Notes: generated by a model not told the origin, from the sequence alone. A DNA stretch of 64,000 nt from Desulfonispora thiosulfatigenes DSM 11270 (GCF_900176035.1 NZ_FWWT01000008.1:120951-184950); one strand, 5' to 3'; shown: positions 46,929 to 58,399, counted from the first letter of the stretch. Numbers and translations are program-made.

Positions 46929-47743
46929 AAAGCATTCACCATTTCATCTATTGTTAGTATGTCTCTTGATATATTTGGTAGCTCTTTGTTTAATAAAACT
47001 GCTAACTCTGTAATTGGAGGAACATCTAATCTTAAATCTTTTAAAGTTTCAATTTCCAAAAATACATCTTTTGGCTTTCCTTCTAAAACTACTTTGCCTG
47101 CCTCCATCACAATAACCCTATCAGCCAAAACAGCTTCTTCCATATAATGAGTTATATGAACAATAGTTAAACCTTCTTCTTTATTGAGTTTTACGATAGT
47201 TTCCATAACTTCTTTTCTACCTGAGGGATCAAGCATTGCAGTTGGCTCATCTAACACTAAACACTTTGGACGCATTGCAATAATACCAGCTATAGCTATC
47301 CTTTGTTTTTGTCCACCAGATAATAAATGAGGAGCCTTATCTCTGAACTCATACATATCTACCATCTTTAAAGCTTCATCTACTCTTTGTCTAATTTTTA
47401 TTGGTTCAATTCCTAGATTTTCTGGACCAAAAGCTACATCTTCCTCCACAATGGTTGCAATTATCTGGTTATCTGGGTTTTGAAAAACCATGCCTACTTG
47501 CTGTCTGATATCCCATAGTTTTGATTCATCTGATGTGTTTAAACTGTTAATTAAAACCTGTCCCTCTGATGGTAATAATAAAGCATTCAAATGCTTAGAT
47601 AATGTTGATTTACCAGAACCATTATGTCCTAAAATAACAACAAATTCACCAGATTTGATACTTATATCCATATTATCAACAGCGGTTGTCGTGTGATCAT
47701 TAACAGATATATATTTATGAGTAAGGTTTCTGATTTCAATCAT
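46919..47743 (-). CDS. ecfA1: ECF transporter ATPase EcfA1
   Basis: Second ATPase of the ECF module. 274 residues: Walker [36 protein letters not shown], signature LSGGQKQR, Walker [17 protein letters not shown] and switch His in ITHYMEE. The TAMLDP form is typical of EcfA1. First of the ecfA1-ecfA2-ecfT-truA set; a 119-base gap with a hairpin separates it from rplQ. Confidence 0.95.
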   Translation of the reverse strand: MIEIRNLTHKYISVNDHTTTAVDNMDISIKSGEFVVILGHNGSGKSTLSKHLNALLLPSEGQVLINSLNTSDESKLWDIRQQVGMVFQNPDNQIIATIVEEDVAFGPENLGIEPIKIRQRVDEALKMVDMYEFRDKAPHLLSGGQKQRIAIAGIIAMRPKCLVLDEPTAMLDPSGRKEVMETIVKLNKEEGLTIVHITHYMEEAVLADRVIVMEAGKVVLEGKPKDVFLEIETLKDLRLDVPPITELAVLLNKELPNISRDILTIDEMVNALCP

Positions 47744-47814
47744 ATTATCACCTTTTAAAAATAAATATCTTATTCTTGATAATTACTAACCTATAAAGGC
47801 ATTATTATTTGGCT

Positions 47815-47860
47815 CTATAGTAACAGAAGCCAGGAAAATGCTCCTGACCTCTTAATTCAT
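47815..47860 (-). other. Hairpin in the rplQ-ecfA1 gap
   Basis: Right after the rplQ stop the minus strand forms GAGGTCAGGA / TCCTGGCTTC with two G-U pairs and a short loop. No T run follows, so it looks like an RNA-processing or 3'-end-protecting hairpin, not a strong terminator. Confidence 0.45.
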
Positions 47861-47862
47861 AA

Positions 47863-48204
47863 CTATTCAACCAATTCAATAATTGCCATTGGAGCTGCAT
47901 CTCCGCGACGTGGTCCTATTTTTAAAATACGAGTATATCCACCCTGTCTCTCAGCAAACTTAGGAGCGATTTCTTCAAATAAGTTTGTAACTACTGTCTC
48001 ATCTGTCATATAAGCTAAAGCTTGTCGACGGGCAGCTAGGTCTCCACGCTTACCTAAAGTAATCATTTTTTCAGCTATTCTTTTTAACTCTTTAGCCTTT
48101 GGTTCTGTGGTTTCAATACGTCCACTTTTTAGTAAAGATGTTGTTAAGTTTCTTAACATTGCTCTACGTTGACTACTATTACGATTTAATTTTCTGTATC
48201 CCAT
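47863..48204 (-). CDS. rplQ: 50S ribosomal protein L17
   Basis: 113 residues with the L17 start [44 protein letters not shown] and end [21 protein letters not shown]. Lines the tunnel exit of the 50S subunit. Last gene of the alpha operon part, after rpoA, in the invariant rpsM-rpsK-rpsD-rpoA-rplQ order. Confidence 0.97.
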   Translation of the reverse strand: MGYRKLNRNSSQRRAMLRNLTTSLLKSGRIETTEPKAKELKRIAEKMITLGKRGDLAARRQALAYMTDETVVTNLFEEIAPKFAERQGGYTRILKIGPRRGDAAPMAIIELVE

Positions 48205-48238
48205 TTACCTAACCTCCTTTGCGCCAAGAATTGAAAGT

Positions 48239-49186
48239 CTATTCATCTGTTGAACGCAAACTTAATCCTAGTTCAAGAAGTTTTTCATCAACTTCCTCTA
48301 GAGATTTCTTACCTAAATTACGAACCTTCATCATATCATCTTCTGACTTTTGAGTTAACTCTAATACTGAGTTAATTCCAGCTCTTTTTAAGCAATTATA
48401 TGATCTCACTGATAAATCAAGCTCTTCTATTGTCATGTCTAAAACTTTATCTTTTTCTTCTTCTTCTTTTTCAACCATTGTTTCAACTTCATCCATATTA
48501 TCTGTTAAACCTATAAATAAGTTTAAATGGTCATTTAAAACTTTGGCAGCTAAACTTATTGCTTCATCTGGATCAATACTACCATTGGTCCATACTTCTA
48601 AAATAAGTTTATCATAGTTAGCATCTTGACCTACTCGAGTTGGTTCAATAGCAAAGTTAACCTTTTTAACTGGTGAAAATATCGAGTCTATTGGAATTAT
48701 TCCGATTTGCTGATTTTCTTTTTTATTCTTTTCAGCAGATACGTAACCTCTTCCACGTTCAACTACTAACTCCATATTCAACACACCATTAGTGTCTAAA
48801 GTAGCTATATGAAGATCAGGATCTAGTACTTCAACCTCAGCATTTGTTTTAATATCTGCTGCAGTTATTTTACCTTCACCTTCTGCTTCTATATGCAATA
48901 CGTGAGACTCATCAGAATGTATTCTAAATCCTAATGATTTTAAATTTAAAATTATATCTGTTACGTCTTCTACAACACCTGGTACAGTAGAGAACTCATG
49001 AAGTACTCCATCAATTTTTATTGATGTTATAGCAGCACCAGGTAATGATGACAACAATACACGACGCAAAGAATTAGCTAAAGTAGTTCCAAAACCTCTT
49101 TCTAAAGGTTCTATAACAAACTTACCATAATTTCTATCTTGCTTTCCATCAATACGTTCAACCTTGGGCTTTTCAATTTCAATCAT
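48239..49186 (-). CDS. rpoA: DNA-directed RNA polymerase alpha subunit
   Basis: 315 residues. The N-terminal assembly domain (about 1-225) has [30 protein letters not shown]; a Glu-rich linker ([14 protein letters not shown], near 235) leads to the C-terminal domain (about 245-315) with [16 protein letters not shown] and [13 protein letters not shown], which contacts UP elements and activators. ATG at 49186 follows AGGAGGG; the upstream ATGs at 49213 and 49204 are not needed. Confidence 0.97.
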   Translation of the reverse strand: MIEIEKPKVERIDGKQDRNYGKFVIEPLERGFGTTLANSLRRVLLSSLPGAAITSIKIDGVLHEFSTVPGVVEDVTDIILNLKSLGFRIHSDESHVLHIEAEGEGKITAADIKTNAEVEVLDPDLHIATLDTNGVLNMELVVERGRGYVSAEKNKKENQQIGIIPIDSIFSPVKKVNFAIEPTRVGQDANYDKLILEVWTNGSIDPDEAISLAAKVLNDHLNLFIGLTDNMDEVETMVEKEEEEKDKVLDMTIEELDLSVRSYNCLKRAGINSVLELTQKSEDDMMKVRNLGKKSLEEVDEKLLELGLSLRSTDE

Positions 49187-49243
49187 AATAACCCTCCTAG
49201 TCATACCTGGCATAACCCCAATTACAGTCCAGGTAACTGTTAA

Positions 49244-49870
49244 CTACCGAGAGTACAATTCAATAATCAATTGTTCTTGAATAGGTAGGTCAATCTCATC
49301 TCTGTTAGGTAATTTAACAACTTTACCAGAAAGATTGTTTGTATCTAACTCTAACCAAACTGGAGGAGTTTTTTGTCCTAAATTTTCAACTAATTGATTA
49401 ATGATAGGGGATTTCTTGCTTTTATCCTTTAACTTAATAACATCTCCAACTTTTACTTGCATTGAAGCAATGTTGGCTTTGTTTCCATTTAATGTAAAGT
49501 GGTTATGAAGAACTAATTGTCTTGCTTGTGCTCTTGAATCAGCAAATCCTAAACGATAAACTACGTTATCTAGTCTTCTTTCAAGCAATTTTAATAAGTT
49601 TTCACCAGTAACACCTGACTGTCTATCAGCTTTTTTAAAGTAATTTCTGAACTGACCTTCAAGTACACCATATGAACGACGTGCTTTTTGTTTTTCTCTT
49701 AATTGCATACCATATTCAGTTAGCTTTATACGACGTTGACCATGTTGGCCAGGCGGATATGTTCTTCTGTCAATAGCACACTTATCCGAGTAACAACGTT
49801 CACCTTTTAAGTATAACTTTACGCCTTCTCTTCTACAAAGACGACAAACTGGTCCTGTATATCTTGCCAT
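49244..49870 (-). CDS. rpsD: 30S ribosomal protein S4 (zinc-binding form)
   Basis: 208 residues. The N-terminus has CRLC...CYSDKC, the four-Cys zinc site of the C+ form, followed by the S4 RNA-binding domain ([30 protein letters not shown]). Initiates 16S 5'-domain assembly. Lies between rpsK and rpoA as usual. No clear S4 leader was seen inside the operon. Confidence 0.97.
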   Translation of the reverse strand: MARYTGPVCRLCRREGVKLYLKGERCYSDKCAIDRRTYPPGQHGQRRIKLTEYGMQLREKQKARRSYGVLEGQFRNYFKKADRQSGVTGENLLKLLERRLDNVVYRLGFADSRAQARQLVLHNHFTLNGNKANIASMQVKVGDVIKLKDKSKKSPIINQLVENLGQKTPPVWLELDTNNLSGKVVKLPNRDEIDLPIQEQLIIELYSR

Positions 49871-49883
49871 TTAATTACACCTC

Positions 49884-50282
49884 CTAAACCCTTCTTCTTT
49901 TAGGTGGACGACACCCATTGTGAGGAATTGGAGTAACATCTTTAATCATATTTACTTCAAGCCCTGCGGCTTGTAGAGAACGAATAGCTGCTTCTCTTCC
50001 TGCACCCGGTCCTTTAACTAAGCATTCTACTTCTTTCATTCCATGTTCCATAGCTGCTTTAGCTGCTTGCTCCGCAGCCATTTGTGCTGCAAATGGAGTG
50101 CTTTTTCTTGAGCCCTTAAAACCCATTCCTCCAGCACTTGCCCATGAAATAACATTTCCGTTTACATCACTAATAGTTATAAGTGTATTGTTAAAGGTAG
50201 ATTTTATATGTGCCATACCTTTTTCAATATTTTTACGCTCCCTACGTTTTACCCTTGAGGTAGCTTTACGTGGTTTAGCCAT
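49884..50282 (-). CDS. rpsK: 30S ribosomal protein S11
   Basis: 132 residues: basic start, [28 protein letters not shown], and [19 protein letters not shown], ending in the conserved basic CRPPKRRRV. Part of the 30S platform near the mRNA exit. Strong position and motif match between rpsM and rpsD. Confidence 0.97.
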   Translation of the reverse strand: MAKPRKATSRVKRRERKNIEKGMAHIKSTFNNTLITISDVNGNVISWASAGGMGFKGSRKSTPFAAQMAAEQAAKAAMEHGMKEVECLVKGPGAGREAAIRSLQAAGLEVNMIKDVTPIPHNGCRPPKRRRV

Positions 50283-50298
50283 TTACTAGTATCACCCC

Positions 50299-50661
50299 TT
50301 ATTTCTTTTTAGTAACAGCTTTAACTTTACCTTTACGTGTTCTTGCATTAGTTTTTGTACGTTGTCCTCTTACTGGTAAACCTCTACGATGTCTTACCCC
50401 TCTAAAACAACCAATTTCGACTAAGCGCTTAATATTTAAAGATACTTGTCTACGAAGATCTCCTTCTACAGACATTCTACCAATAATCTCACGTAATTTG
50501 TTAACTTCTTCTTCAGTTAAATCTCTTACTCTTGTATCAGCATTCACACCTGCTTCAGTCACTATTCTTTTAGATTGAGTATTTCCAATTCCAAAAATAT
50601 AGGTAAGACCAATTATTACCCTTTTTTCCCTAGGCAGGTCAACACCCGCTATTCTTGCCAT
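50299..50661 (-). CDS. rpsM: 30S ribosomal protein S13
   Basis: 120 residues: [40 protein letters not shown], and the basic tail [22 protein letters not shown], which reaches the P-site tRNA. Opens the alpha-operon part, following rpmJ. Confidence 0.97.
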   Translation of the reverse strand: MARIAGVDLPREKRVIIGLTYIFGIGNTQSKRIVTEAGVNADTRVRDLTEEEVNKLREIIGRMSVEGDLRRQVSLNIKRLVEIGCFRGVRHRRGLPVRGQRTKTNARTRKGKVKAVTKKK

Positions 50662-50694
50662 CTAGTTGCACCTCCCACTTGCTTTAATAATATC

Positions 50695-50808
50695 TTAACC
50701 TTGTGTTTGTTTGTGTTTAGGATTTTGGCAAATAACCATTATTTTACCATGTCTTTTAATAACTTTACACTTTTCACAAATAGGTTTTACAGAAGCTCTC
50801 ACTTTCAT
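50695..50808 (-). CDS. rpmJ: 50S ribosomal protein L36 (zinc-binding form)
   Basis: A 37-residue gene, starting [14 protein letters not shown] and ending NPKHKQTQG. The zinc ligands are C11, C14, C27 and H32, the C+ form. Lies between infA and rpsM, its normal place. The ATG at 50808 has a GGAGG site upstream. Confidence 0.97.
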   Translation of the reverse strand: MKVRASVKPICEKCKVIKRHGKIMVICQNPKHKQTQG

Positions 50809-50834
50809 AATTTATTCCTCCCTACTATCGGAGC

Positions 50835-51050
50835 TTATTTAAAACGATAAGTTATACGTCCTCTTGTTAAATCATATGGTGAAAGTTCAATAGTAACTTT
50901 ATCTCCTGGTAATATTTTAATAAAGTTCATTCTAATTTTACCAGAAACATGAGCAAGAATTTTATGCCCATTATCTAATTCTACTTTAAACATTGCATTT
51001 GGCAATGGTTCAAGCACAGTACCTTCAACTTCAATTACATCCTTTGACAT
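50835..51050 (-). CDS. infA: Translation initiation factor IF-1
   Basis: 71 residues, an OB fold that sits in the ribosomal A site during initiation. [24 protein letters not shown] and HISGKIRMN-type ([19 protein letters not shown]) signatures, ending [18 protein letters not shown] before the ATG. Located between the KOW gene and rpmJ. Confidence 0.97.
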   Translation of the reverse strand: MSKDVIEVEGTVLEPLPNAMFKVELDNGHKILAHVSGKIRMNFIKILPGDKVTIELSPYDLTRGRITYRFK

Positions 51051-51065
51051 TCATTATCCCCCTCG

Positions 51066-51329
51066 TTATTCAAAATTGTTTAAAGCTTTACGTATATCAG
51101 CATTGGTGATAGGAACACCACTTTGAAACCTTGATTGTATTAATTCAGAATATTGTTTTATAAAGCTGAGGTGACAAAGATTCTTCTTTTTTGGTTTTTG
51201 AACTTTACGCAAAACACCGTCGACAACATAAACATATTCATAATCCCAATCATAAACTAGGAAATAACGTCCTTTATCTCGACCAGCATTTGACTTAACT
51301 AGTTGCCCTCTTTGTAAGTTATAGGTCAT
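51066..51329 (-). CDS. KOW-domain RNA-binding protein (L14e/L6e/L27e-like)
   Basis: 87 residues. QRGQLVKSNAGRDKGRYFLVY is a KOW motif like that of archaeal L14e, with VVDGVLRKVQKPKKKNLCHL after it, a basic RNA-binding surface. Such genes lie between map and infA in many clostridia, with an unknown ribosome-linked role. ATG at 51329 is chosen (AGGTG upstream); an in-frame GTG at 51338 is the longer alternative. Confidence 0.85.
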   Translation of the reverse strand: MTYNLQRGQLVKSNAGRDKGRYFLVYDWDYEYVYVVDGVLRKVQKPKKKNLCHLSFIKQYSELIQSRFQSGVPITNADIRKALNNFE

Positions 51330-51338
51330 AATAATCAC

Positions 51339-52085
51339 CTATAACTTAGTTAAAATTAACGGACCTTTTTCCGTTATTGCAATTGAGTGTTCAAAATGAG
51401 CCGAAAATTTATGATCCTTTGTCACAACAGTCCAATTGTCTTCTAAAACTTCTACTTCATAGGTTCCTATGTTAACCATGGGTTCAATAGCCAAGCACAT
51501 ACCAGCTTTCAAACGAGGTCCATGCCCAGGATTTCCGAAGTTCGGCACTTGTGGCTCTTCATGCATTCTTGATCCAATACCATGACCTACAAAATCGCGC
51601 ACAATAGAAAATCCGTTATATTCAACATAAGATTGAATACTATTTGATATATCTGACAGTCTATTTCCTATCTTAGCTTCTTCAATGCCTTTATAAAGGC
51701 TTTCTTCAGTTACGTTTAATAAAGAACTAACTTCTTCAGATATATCACCAACAGCAAAAGTCTTTGCCGCATCACCATAGTATCCATTAATAACAGCACC
51801 ACAATCAATACTTATAATATCTCCAAGTTCTAATGACCTTAATCCAGGAATTCCATGCACGACTTGTTCATTTATTGATGCACATATTGTAGCCGGAAAA
51901 CCACAATACCCTTTAAAGGCAGGAACTGCTCCTTTAGAAGTTATATAATCTTCAGCGATTATATCTAAATCTTTAGTTGATACATTTGGAGCTACAGCTT
52001 TTCTTAACTCCTCCAACGTTTCGGCAACAATTTTCCCTGCATCTTGCATATAGGCAATTTCTCGATCAGACTTAAGAACAATCAT
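51339..52085 (-). CDS. map: Methionine aminopeptidase, type I
   Basis: Removes the initiator methionine from new proteins. 248 residues with all five metal ligands of the pita-bread fold in place: Asp in ISIDCGA and YYGDAAKTF, His in GHGIG, Glu in AIEPMV and [14 protein letters not shown] before the ATG. It begins one base after adk and precedes the KOW gene. Confidence 0.96.
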   Translation of the reverse strand: MIVLKSDREIAYMQDAGKIVAETLEELRKAVAPNVSTKDLDIIAEDYITSKGAVPAFKGYCGFPATICASINEQVVHGIPGLRSLELGDIISIDCGAVINGYYGDAAKTFAVGDISEEVSSLLNVTEESLYKGIEEAKIGNRLSDISNSIQSYVEYNGFSIVRDFVGHGIGSRMHEEPQVPNFGNPGHGPRLKAGMCLAIEPMVNIGTYEVEVLEDNWTVVTKDHKFSAHFEHSIAITEKGPLILTKL

Positions 52086-52086
52086 C

Positions 52087-52734
52087 TTAATTAACTCCTA
52101 AAACTAAACAAATATCACTTAAAACTTTATCCATAGGTTGGTTGCCTTCAATACTACTAAGCAATCCTAATTCTTGATAATATTTTATAAGTGGGGTTGT
52201 TTGTTCAGCATAAACATCTAAACGTTTATTAACAGTTTCACTAGAATCATCTGCACGTTGATATAGTTCACCGCTGCATTTAGTGCATTCTTTCTCATTA
52301 ATTGATGGATTAAACAGAGTATGATAGGTAGCTCCGCAAGATTTGCAAATTCTACGTCCTGTTAATCTGTCAACTAAAATTTCTTTAGGCACTTGAATAT
52401 CTAATACTGCATTTAGGGATATATTTAAATCATTTAAAATTTCACTTAAAGCATCAGCTTGAGCTACAGTTCTAGGAAAACCATCTAATAAAAAGCCCTT
52501 TACACAATCAGATTCTTGTAAACGTTCTTTTACAATTCCAATAGTAACTTCATCAGGCACTAATTTACCTTGATCCATAAAACTTTTTGCTTTTAAACCT
52601 AATTCAGTGCTATCTTTAATAGCCTTTCTAAACATATCTCCTGTAGAGATATGGGGTATATTAAACTTTTGAACCAATTTTTCAGCCTGTGTGCCTTTTC
52701 CTGCACCAGGAGGTCCCATAAGGATTATTCTCAT
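52087..52734 (-). CDS. adk: Adenylate kinase (zinc lid form)
   Basis: Interconverts ATP+AMP and 2 ADP. 215 residues: P-loop [13 protein letters not shown]-site GFPRTVAQA, and the long LID with four Cys (CKSCG and CTKC) that bind structural zinc in Gram-positive enzymes. Lies between secY and map in the spc operon. Confidence 0.97.
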   Translation of the reverse strand: MRIILMGPPGAGKGTQAEKLVQKFNIPHISTGDMFRKAIKDSTELGLKAKSFMDQGKLVPDEVTIGIVKERLQESDCVKGFLLDGFPRTVAQADALSEILNDLNISLNAVLDIQVPKEILVDRLTGRRICKSCGATYHTLFNPSINEKECTKCSGELYQRADDSSETVNKRLDVYAEQTTPLIKYYQELGLLSSIEGNQPMDKVLSDICLVLGVN

Positions 52735-52758
52735 TTTATTCCCTCCCTAAGGGCTTTC

Positions 52759-54015
52759 TTATTTCATAAATCCTTCATAGTTACGCATTAATAAATACGA
52801 TTCCATCTGTTTCATAGTATCAAGTGTTACACCTACAACAATAAGTAAAGCTGTTCCTCCAAAATAAATTGGAAGTTTTGTAACAGTCATTAAAATAGTA
52901 GGTAATACAGCTATAGCTGCTAAAAATAAGGCTCCGAACAAAGTAATTCGGCTCATTACTTTTTGAATATAATCTGAAGTTGGTTTTCCTGGTCTTCTAC
53001 CAGGTATAAAACCACCATATTTTCTTAAATTGTCTGCAACATCCATTGGGTTGAAAGTAATAGCTGAGTAGAAATAAGTAAAGAATATAATAAACACTGC
53101 ATAAACAAAATTATAAAACAGTGATTGGAAGTTGAAAGCATTCTTTACCCAAACTGCAACACTACTATCAGGGAACCAAGAAGCAATAGTTCCTGGAAAC
53201 ATTAGAATCGACATTGCAAAGATTACAGGTATTACGCCAGCTGAGTTAACTTTAATTGGAATATGAGTACTTTGACCACCATATACCTTTCTCCCAACTA
53301 CACGCTTAGCATATTGTACTGGTATTCTACGTTGTCCTTCTTGTATAGCAACAATAGCTGCAATTACAAATAAGGCTAAAACTAAAAATATAAGTACAAC
53401 AAAAATGTTTGTAGTTCCTGCTTTAACATAACTATACATGGAAGCTATTCCACCAGGTAAACTAGAAACGATACCTGCAAAAATAATTAATGAGATTCCG
53501 TTACCAATTCCCTTTTCAGTTATCATTTCTCCTAACCACATTAGGAATGCTGTTCCAGCTGTTAAGGTTAGTGCTATAACTAATATGCTTGGCATCGAAG
53601 GATCTATTAGAGCCTTTCTTAAACCAAAAGAAATTCCTATAGCTTGAATAAAACCAAGTATAACAGTTAAATATCTGGTATACTCGGCAATCTTCTTACG
53701 TCCCTCTACTCCTTCTTTGGCTAAAACTTCAAGATAAGGGACAACCACGGTTAATAACTGCATAATAATAGATGCGTTAATATATGGTGTAATACTCATC
53801 GCAAAAATTGAAAATTTCTTAAAAGCTCCACCTGAAATTACATCAAAGAAGCCTAAAAGTTGTCCTTCATTAACTAAGTTTTCTATAACACTTAAATTGA
53901 TACCTGGAACAGGAATGTGTGCCCCAATTCGAAAAACCAAAAACATAAGCATTGTAAATACAATTTTCTGTCTTAGTTCTCCTATCTTTAGGGCTGAACC
54001 TAGTGCTTGAAGCAC
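52759..54015 (-). CDS. secY: Preprotein translocase subunit SecY
   Basis: Membrane channel of the Sec pathway. 418 residues with 10 helices; FRIGAHIPVPGIN near the start, the SGGAFKKFSIFAMSITPYINASIIMQLL plug/helix-2 region, and GGFIPGRRPGKPT near the cytosolic loop that contacts SecA and ribosomes. It starts one base from the rplO stop and precedes adk. Confidence 0.97.
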   Translation of the reverse strand: MLQALGSALKIGELRQKIVFTMLMFLVFRIGAHIPVPGINLSVIENLVNEGQLLGFFDVISGGAFKKFSIFAMSITPYINASIIMQLLTVVVPYLEVLAKEGVEGRKKIAEYTRYLTVILGFIQAIGISFGLRKALIDPSMPSILVIALTLTAGTAFLMWLGEMITEKGIGNGISLIIFAGIVSSLPGGIASMYSYVKAGTTNIFVVLIFLVLALFVIAAIVAIQEGQRRIPVQYAKRVVGRKVYGGQSTHIPIKVNSAGVIPVIFAMSILMFPGTIASWFPDSSVAVWVKNAFNFQSLFYNFVYAVFIIFFTYFYSAITFNPMDVADNLRKYGGFIPGRRPGKPTSDYIQKVMSRITLFGALFLAAIAVLPTILMTVTKLPIYFGGTALLIVVGVTLDTMKQMESYLLMRNYEGFMK

Positions 54016-54459
54016 TTACATCACCTCTACTTTGCCTCCAACAGCTTCGATCTTCTCTTTAGCTGTTTGGCTAATGGCATGAACTTTAACAGTTAATGGC
54101 TTTGTAATCTCGCCCGTTCCTAAAATTTTAATTCCGTCTTTCATTTGCTTAACAATACCAGCTTGTTTTAATAATGCTGGGGTTACTTCAGTATTGGCTT
54201 CAAAACGATCTAAAACACTAACATTAATAGCCACTAAAGTCGTTTTGAATCTAGCATTAGAAAAACCTCTTTTTGGTAAACGTCTAATGATCGGAGTTTG
54301 ACCACCCTCAAATGCTGGACCTTTTCCACCACCTGAACGTGCTCTTTGACCCTTGTGACCTTTACCTGCAGTTTTCCCTAGACCACTACCAATACCTCTA
54401 CCTTTACGTTTCAAACTATGTCTAGAACCTTCATCAGGTTTTATTTCATGGAGTTTCAA
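54016..54459 (-). CDS. rplO: 50S ribosomal protein L15
   Basis: 147 residues, [21 protein letters not shown] at the N-terminus (21 residues in two halves: [21 protein letters not shown]) and a glycine-rich tract [20 protein letters not shown]. The TTG at 54459 is chosen as start: it fits the usual L15 N-terminus, with GGAGGTG six bases upstream. An ATG at 54477 overlapping rpmD would bury that site. Confidence 0.93.
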   Translation of the reverse strand: MKLHEIKPDEGSRHSLKRKGRGIGSGLGKTAGKGHKGQRARSGGGKGPAFEGGQTPIIRRLPKRGFSNARFKTTLVAINVSVLDRFEANTEVTPALLKQAGIVKQMKDGIKILGTGEITKPLTVKVHAISQTAKEKIEAVGGKVEVM

Positions 54460-54476
54460 TATAGACACCTCCCTCA

Positions 54477-54665
54477 TTAAGCATCAATTTTTTCTACCAT
54501 TACCAAATGGTTTATTTTATGAACCATACCTCTAATGTTAGGAGTATCATTATGAACAACAGAGCTATTCAATTTTCTAAGGCCGAGGGTTTCAACGACT
54601 CTTCTTTGATTTTGGTTTGATCCAATTACACTTTTAACCAAGGTAACTTTGATTTTTTCTGACAC
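54477..54665 (-). CDS. rpmD: 50S ribosomal protein L30
   Basis: 62 residues: [29 protein letters not shown] and [11 protein letters not shown], the L30 pattern. GTG start with AGGAGGG upstream. Lies between rpsE and rplO. Confidence 0.96.
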   Translation of the reverse strand: MSEKIKVTLVKSVIGSNQNQRRVVETLGLRKLNSSVVHNDTPNIRGMVHKINHLVMVEKIDA

Positions 54666-54676
54666 TTTAATCCCTC

Positions 54677-55177
54677 CTAACCTAGAATTTCTTCTACTGT
54701 TTTACCACGAAGTTTAGCAACATCTTCTGCTCTCTTTAATGATGATAAACCTTCGATAGTAGCTTTTACGTTATTTAAAGCAGAATCTGATCCTAAAATT
54801 TTAGTAAGGATGTTTTTGATTCCAGCTAATTCAACAACAGCACGTACAGAGCCACCAGCGATAACTCCTGTACCTTCAGATGCTGGTTTTAATAATACTT
54901 TAGCAGCACCATGAATTCCGTTTATTTGATGAGGAATTGTGCCATTAATTACAGGAACAGTGATAAGGTTTTTCTTAGCATCCTCAATTCCTTTTCTTAT
55001 AGCTTCTGGAACTTCACCTGCTTTACCCATACCAACTCCAACAGTACCATTTCCATCACCAACAACAACTAACGCGCTAAATCTAAAACGTCGTCCACCT
55101 TTAACTACTTTAGCAACTCTATTGATATGAACAACCTTTTCGTTCAAATCAAGCTTACTTGGGTCAATACTAGCCAA
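54677..55177 (-). CDS. rpsE: 30S ribosomal protein S5
   Basis: 166 residues with [31 protein letters not shown] and [20 protein letters not shown]. Double-stranded-RNA-binding fold involved in decoding accuracy. [17 protein letters not shown] is also normal. Precedes rpmD. Confidence 0.97.
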   Translation of the reverse strand: MASIDPSKLDLNEKVVHINRVAKVVKGGRRFRFSALVVVGDGNGTVGVGMGKAGEVPEAIRKGIEDAKKNLITVPVINGTIPHQINGIHGAAKVLLKPASEGTGVIAGGSVRAVVELAGIKNILTKILGSDSALNNVKATIEGLSSLKRAEDVAKLRGKTVEEILG

Positions 55178-55201
55178 GGTTCTTCCCTCCCTTGCAATAA
55201 G

Positions 55202-55555
55202 TTAAAATTCAAGACCGCCTTCTCTAGCACCTTCAGCTAAAGCTTTTATACGACCATGAAAGATATTTCCACCTCTATCAAAAACGACTTGCTTAATTTC
55301 TTTTTCTAGAGCCTTTTTAGCAATTAATTCTCCCACTTGCTTTGCTGCATCAATGTTACCACCAACGCCATCTAACTCAAGTGTAGATGCAGCAACTAAA
55401 GTTTTACCTGCCACATCATCAATTAATTGTGCATAGATATTTTTTAAGCTCCTATAAACGTTTAAGCGAGGTCTCATTGGAGTACCATTTACTTTTTGAC
55501 GTACTTTTAAATGTTTTTTAGCACGCAATTTTTTTCTTGGAGTCTTAATGATCAC
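55202..55555 (-). CDS. rplR: 50S ribosomal protein L18
   Basis: 117 residues; basic N-terminus ([29 protein letters not shown]) and [28 protein letters not shown] at the end. Binds 5S rRNA together with L5. GTG start with GGGAG about ten bases upstream. Lies between rplF and rpsE. Confidence 0.96.
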   Translation of the reverse strand: MIIKTPRKKLRAKKHLKVRQKVNGTPMRPRLNVYRSLKNIYAQLIDDVAGKTLVAASTLELDGVGGNIDAAKQVGELIAKKALEKEIKQVVFDRGGNIFHGRIKALAEGAREGGLEF

Positions 55556-55592
55556 TTTATCTTCACTCCCTTCCCGCTTACATTCCTATTAT

Positions 55593-56132
55593 TTACTTCT
55601 TACCAGTTTTACCTGCTTTAAGTTTAATAACTTCGCCCTCATAACGAATACCTTTACCTTTATACGGCTCAGGTTCACGCACTGAACGGATTTTAGCAGC
55701 ATAATGTCCTACACGTTCTTTATCAATACCTTTAACAAATATTTTTGTTTGATCAGGTACTTCAATCTGAATAGTGTCTTCAGGTTCTATCTCAACAGGA
55801 TGCGAATATCCTACTTGTAATACAAGTTTATTACCTTGCATTTGAGCTCTATATCCTACACCAACTAACTGAAGATTTTTTTGAAAACCATCACTTACGC
55901 CTTTAACCATATTAAATATAAGTGCACGCGTTAAGCCATGTAATGCCCTAATTTCTTTTTTATCATTAGGACGAGTCACATTTATTTGGTTATCTTCGAT
56001 ATTAAGACCTATTTCAGGGTGAAATTCTTTTGTTAATTCTCCTTTAGGACCATTAACAACAAGAATATTATTATTTAGGTCAACTTTTACACCGTCAGGA
56101 ATCATGACAGGAAGCTTACCAATTCTGGACAT
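55593..56132 (-). CDS. rplF: 50S ribosomal protein L6
   Basis: 179 residues: [18 protein letters not shown] at the start, [25 protein letters not shown], and the end [26 protein letters not shown]. Located at the factor-binding side of the 50S subunit. Follows rpsH. Confidence 0.97.
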   Translation of the reverse strand: MSRIGKLPVMIPDGVKVDLNNNILVVNGPKGELTKEFHPEIGLNIEDNQINVTRPNDKKEIRALHGLTRALIFNMVKGVSDGFQKNLQLVGVGYRAQMQGNKLVLQVGYSHPVEIEPEDTIQIEVPDQTKIFVKGIDKERVGHYAAKIRSVREPEPYKGKGIRYEGEVIKLKAGKTGKK

Positions 56133-56155
56133 ATGAACACCTCCCGAACTTTATA

Positions 56156-56554
56156 TTACCATACATAACAAACTACTTCTCCACCAACGCCTGCTTTTCT
56201 AGCAGATCTATCAGACATTATTCCCTTAGATGTAGAGATTATAGCAACGCCTAATCCTCCTAACACCTTTGGAACTTCGTCTTTCTTACAATATACTTTT
56301 AAACCAGGTTTACTAATACGTTTTAACCCTGATATAACTTTTTCTCTGTTTGAACCATATTTTAAGTAAACACGAATTACTCCTTGCTTATCGTCCTCAA
56401 TGCACTCGTAGTCTTTAATGAATCCTTCATCCTTTAAAATTTCAGCTAAGCTTTTTTTAATATTGGAAGCAGGAATTTCCACCTTCTCATGCATTACCAT
56501 ATTGGCATTACGAATTCGTGTTAAAAAATCGGCAACTGGATCTGTCATAACCAT
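56156..56554 (-). CDS. rpsH: 30S ribosomal protein S8
   Basis: 132 residues: [16 protein letters not shown] and the C-terminal [31 protein letters not shown]. Binds the central domain of 16S rRNA. The ATG at 56554 is kept for the GGGGGG eight bases upstream; an ATG two codons later is possible. Confidence 0.97.
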   Translation of the reverse strand: MVMTDPVADFLTRIRNANMVMHEKVEIPASNIKKSLAEILKDEGFIKDYECIEDDKQGVIRVYLKYGSNREKVISGLKRISKPGLKVYCKKDEVPKVLGGLGVAIISTSKGIMSDRSARKAGVGGEVVCYVW

Positions 56555-56584
56555 TTATAAAGCCCCCCTTCCATTCATCGAGGT

Positions 56585-56764
56585 TTACCAACTAGATTTA
56601 GTAACTCCCGGTAATTGGCCTTCATAAGCAAATTTCCGGAAACATACACGGCACATTCCAAATTTACGCATATACCCACGTGGACGTCCACAAACTTTGC
56701 ATCTATTAACTACACGGACATCAAACTTAGGTGCTTTTCTTACTATCATTGAAGTTTTTGCCAA
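56585..56764 (-). CDS. rpsN: 30S ribosomal protein S14, zinc-binding (type Z)
   Basis: 59-residue gene, starting at a TTG (56764) eight bases after AGGAGG. The protein has [21 protein letters not shown], with zinc ligands C22, C25, C38 and C41, and ends PGVTKSSW, typical of the short zinc S14. Lies between rplE and rpsH, as expected. Confidence 0.97.
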   Translation of the reverse strand: MAKTSMIVRKAPKFDVRVVNRCKVCGRPRGYMRKFGMCRVCFRKFAYEGQLPGVTKSSW

Positions 56765-56784
56765 GAATATTACCTCCTTAATTT

Positions 56785-57324
56785 TTAGCTTCTAAAAGGC
56801 ATCCCAAGAAGCTGTAACAATTCTTTAGCTTCTTCATCAGTCTTAGCAGTAGTTACAAAAACAACCTCAAGACCACGTAACTTATCAATTTTTTCATAAT
56901 CTATTTCTGGGAAAATTAATTGTTCTTTTAAACCAAGACTATAATTTCCACGTCCATCAAAAGATTTAGGTGAAGTTCCATTAAAATCACGTACACGAGG
57001 TAAAGCAATGCTGAATAATTTATCTAAAAACTCATACATTTTTTCGCCACGTAAAGTTACTTTTGCTCCTATCGGCATTCCTTCTCTTAGTTTAAATGCA
57101 GCAACTGATTTTTTTGCTTTAGTAACAATTGGTTTTTGACCAGTTATTATAGTTAAATCATTAATAGCTGCATCTAAAGCTTTAGAATTTTGAACTGCCT
57201 CTCCTAGACCAATGTTAATTACAAGTTTTTCCACTTTAGGCACTTGCATTATATTTTTATAATTGAACTTTTGCTGCATAGCAGTCTTAACTTCGCTCAA
57301 ATACTTTTCTTTCAATCTTGCCAT
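56785..57324 (-). CDS. rplE: 50S ribosomal protein L5
   Basis: 179 residues: [45 protein letters not shown], and the end [19 protein letters not shown]. Carries 5S rRNA into the 50S subunit. Directly precedes rpsN. Confidence 0.97.
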   Translation of the reverse strand: MARLKEKYLSEVKTAMQQKFNYKNIMQVPKVEKLVINIGLGEAVQNSKALDAAINDLTIITGQKPIVTKAKKSVAAFKLREGMPIGAKVTLRGEKMYEFLDKLFSIALPRVRDFNGTSPKSFDGRGNYSLGLKEQLIFPEIDYEKIDKLRGLEVVFVTTAKTDEEAKELLQLLGMPFRS

Positions 57325-57350
57325 TAGAAATTGCCTCCTTTCTGGCCCTC

Positions 57351-57677
57351 TTACTTATCAAAAACTTCGCTACACTTAGCACATTTACGTACCTTTGTTC
57401 CATTAGCGAGCTCTTGATGTGCTACTCGAACACCTTTTCCACATTTAGCACAGAAAGGCATTACATTCGATACATGAATTGGGCCTTCTTTTTCAATAAT
57501 ACCACCCTGAGGCATCTTTTGTGTCGGACGCGAATGTTTTTTAAGCACATTTACACCCTCTACAATAACTCGACCCTCTTTAGGAAACGATTGCAATACT
57601 TTGCTTTTTTTACCTCTATCTTTACCAGCAGTAACTACTACTGTATCACCTTTTTTTACATGTAACTTTTTAATCAT
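57351..57677 (-). CDS. rplX: 50S ribosomal protein L24
   Basis: 108 residues: [21 protein letters not shown] (KOW domain), and a C-terminal four-Cys zinc-ribbon-like pair (CAKCGKGV and CAKCSEVF). Assembly initiator of the 50S subunit. ATG at 57677 follows GGAGGTG; the longer frame from a TTG at 57692 would contain that site. Confidence 0.96.
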   Translation of the reverse strand: MIKKLHVKKGDTVVVTAGKDRGKKSKVLQSFPKEGRVIVEGVNVLKKHSRPTQKMPQGGIIEKEGPIHVSNVMPFCAKCGKGVRVAHQELANGTKVRKCAKCSEVFDK

Positions 57678-57704
57678 TATTTTCACCTCCAAAGGCTACA
57701 TCTC

Positions 57705-58073
57705 TTACAGCACTTCAGGAGCAAGAGAAATAATTTTCATAAAATCTCTCTCACGCAACTCTCTAGCTACAGGTCCAAAAATACGTGTTCCTTTTGGACT
57801 TCTATCATCTTTTATAATAACAGCAGCATTTTCACTGAAGCGGATATAAGAACCATCTTTTCTTTTTGTTGATTGAACAGTCCTTACTACAACTGCTTTA
57901 ACTACTTCACCCTTCTTTACAACGCCTCCTGGTGTTGCTTCTTTAACTGATGCAACTATTACATCACCTATAGCAGCATAACGGCGCTTTGAACCACCTA
58001 AAACTTTAATGCATAATAACTCTTTAGCTCCAGTGTTGTCACCGACTTTTAGCCTAGTTTCTTGTTGAATCAT
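57705..58073 (-). CDS. rplN: 50S ribosomal protein L14
   Basis: 122 residues: [27 protein letters not shown] at the start, and the end [24 protein letters not shown]. Forms an intersubunit bridge. Follows rpsQ. Confidence 0.97.
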   Translation of the reverse strand: MIQQETRLKVGDNTGAKELLCIKVLGGSKRRYAAIGDVIVASVKEATPGGVVKKGEVVKAVVVRTVQSTKRKDGSYIRFSENAAVIIKDDRSPKGTRIFGPVARELRERDFMKIISLAPEVL

Positions 58074-58103
58074 ACCAGCTTACCTCCTTCCGGCGACAGA
58101 ATC

Positions 58104-58364
58104 TTAAATAATAGGCGCCTTTTCAACAATTTCAACCACACGCCATCTTTTATCCTTGCTTAATGGACGGGTTTCAACAATCTTTACCTTATCGCCAACA
58201 CGACACTCATTTTCAGCGTCATGCGCTTTAAATTTCTTAGTAAGTTTTGTCGTTTTTCCATAAAGAGGATGACGGAAGTAGTTTTCTACCGCTACTGTAG
58301 CAGTTTTATCCATCTTGTCACTTACTACGATTCCCATACGAATCTTACGGTTCGCTCTTTCCAT
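58104..58364 (-). CDS. rpsQ: 30S ribosomal protein S17
   Basis: 86 residues, OB fold: [51 protein letters not shown], and [20 protein letters not shown]. Early 16S rRNA-binding protein. Between rpmC and rplN. Confidence 0.97.
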   Translation of the reverse strand: MERANRKIRMGIVVSDKMDKTATVAVENYFRHPLYGKTTKLTKKFKAHDAENECRVGDKVKIVETRPLSKDKRWRVVEIVEKAPII

Positions 58365-58399
58365 CCTACTAACCTCCTTCTAAGAGTTTAAGAGTTTGA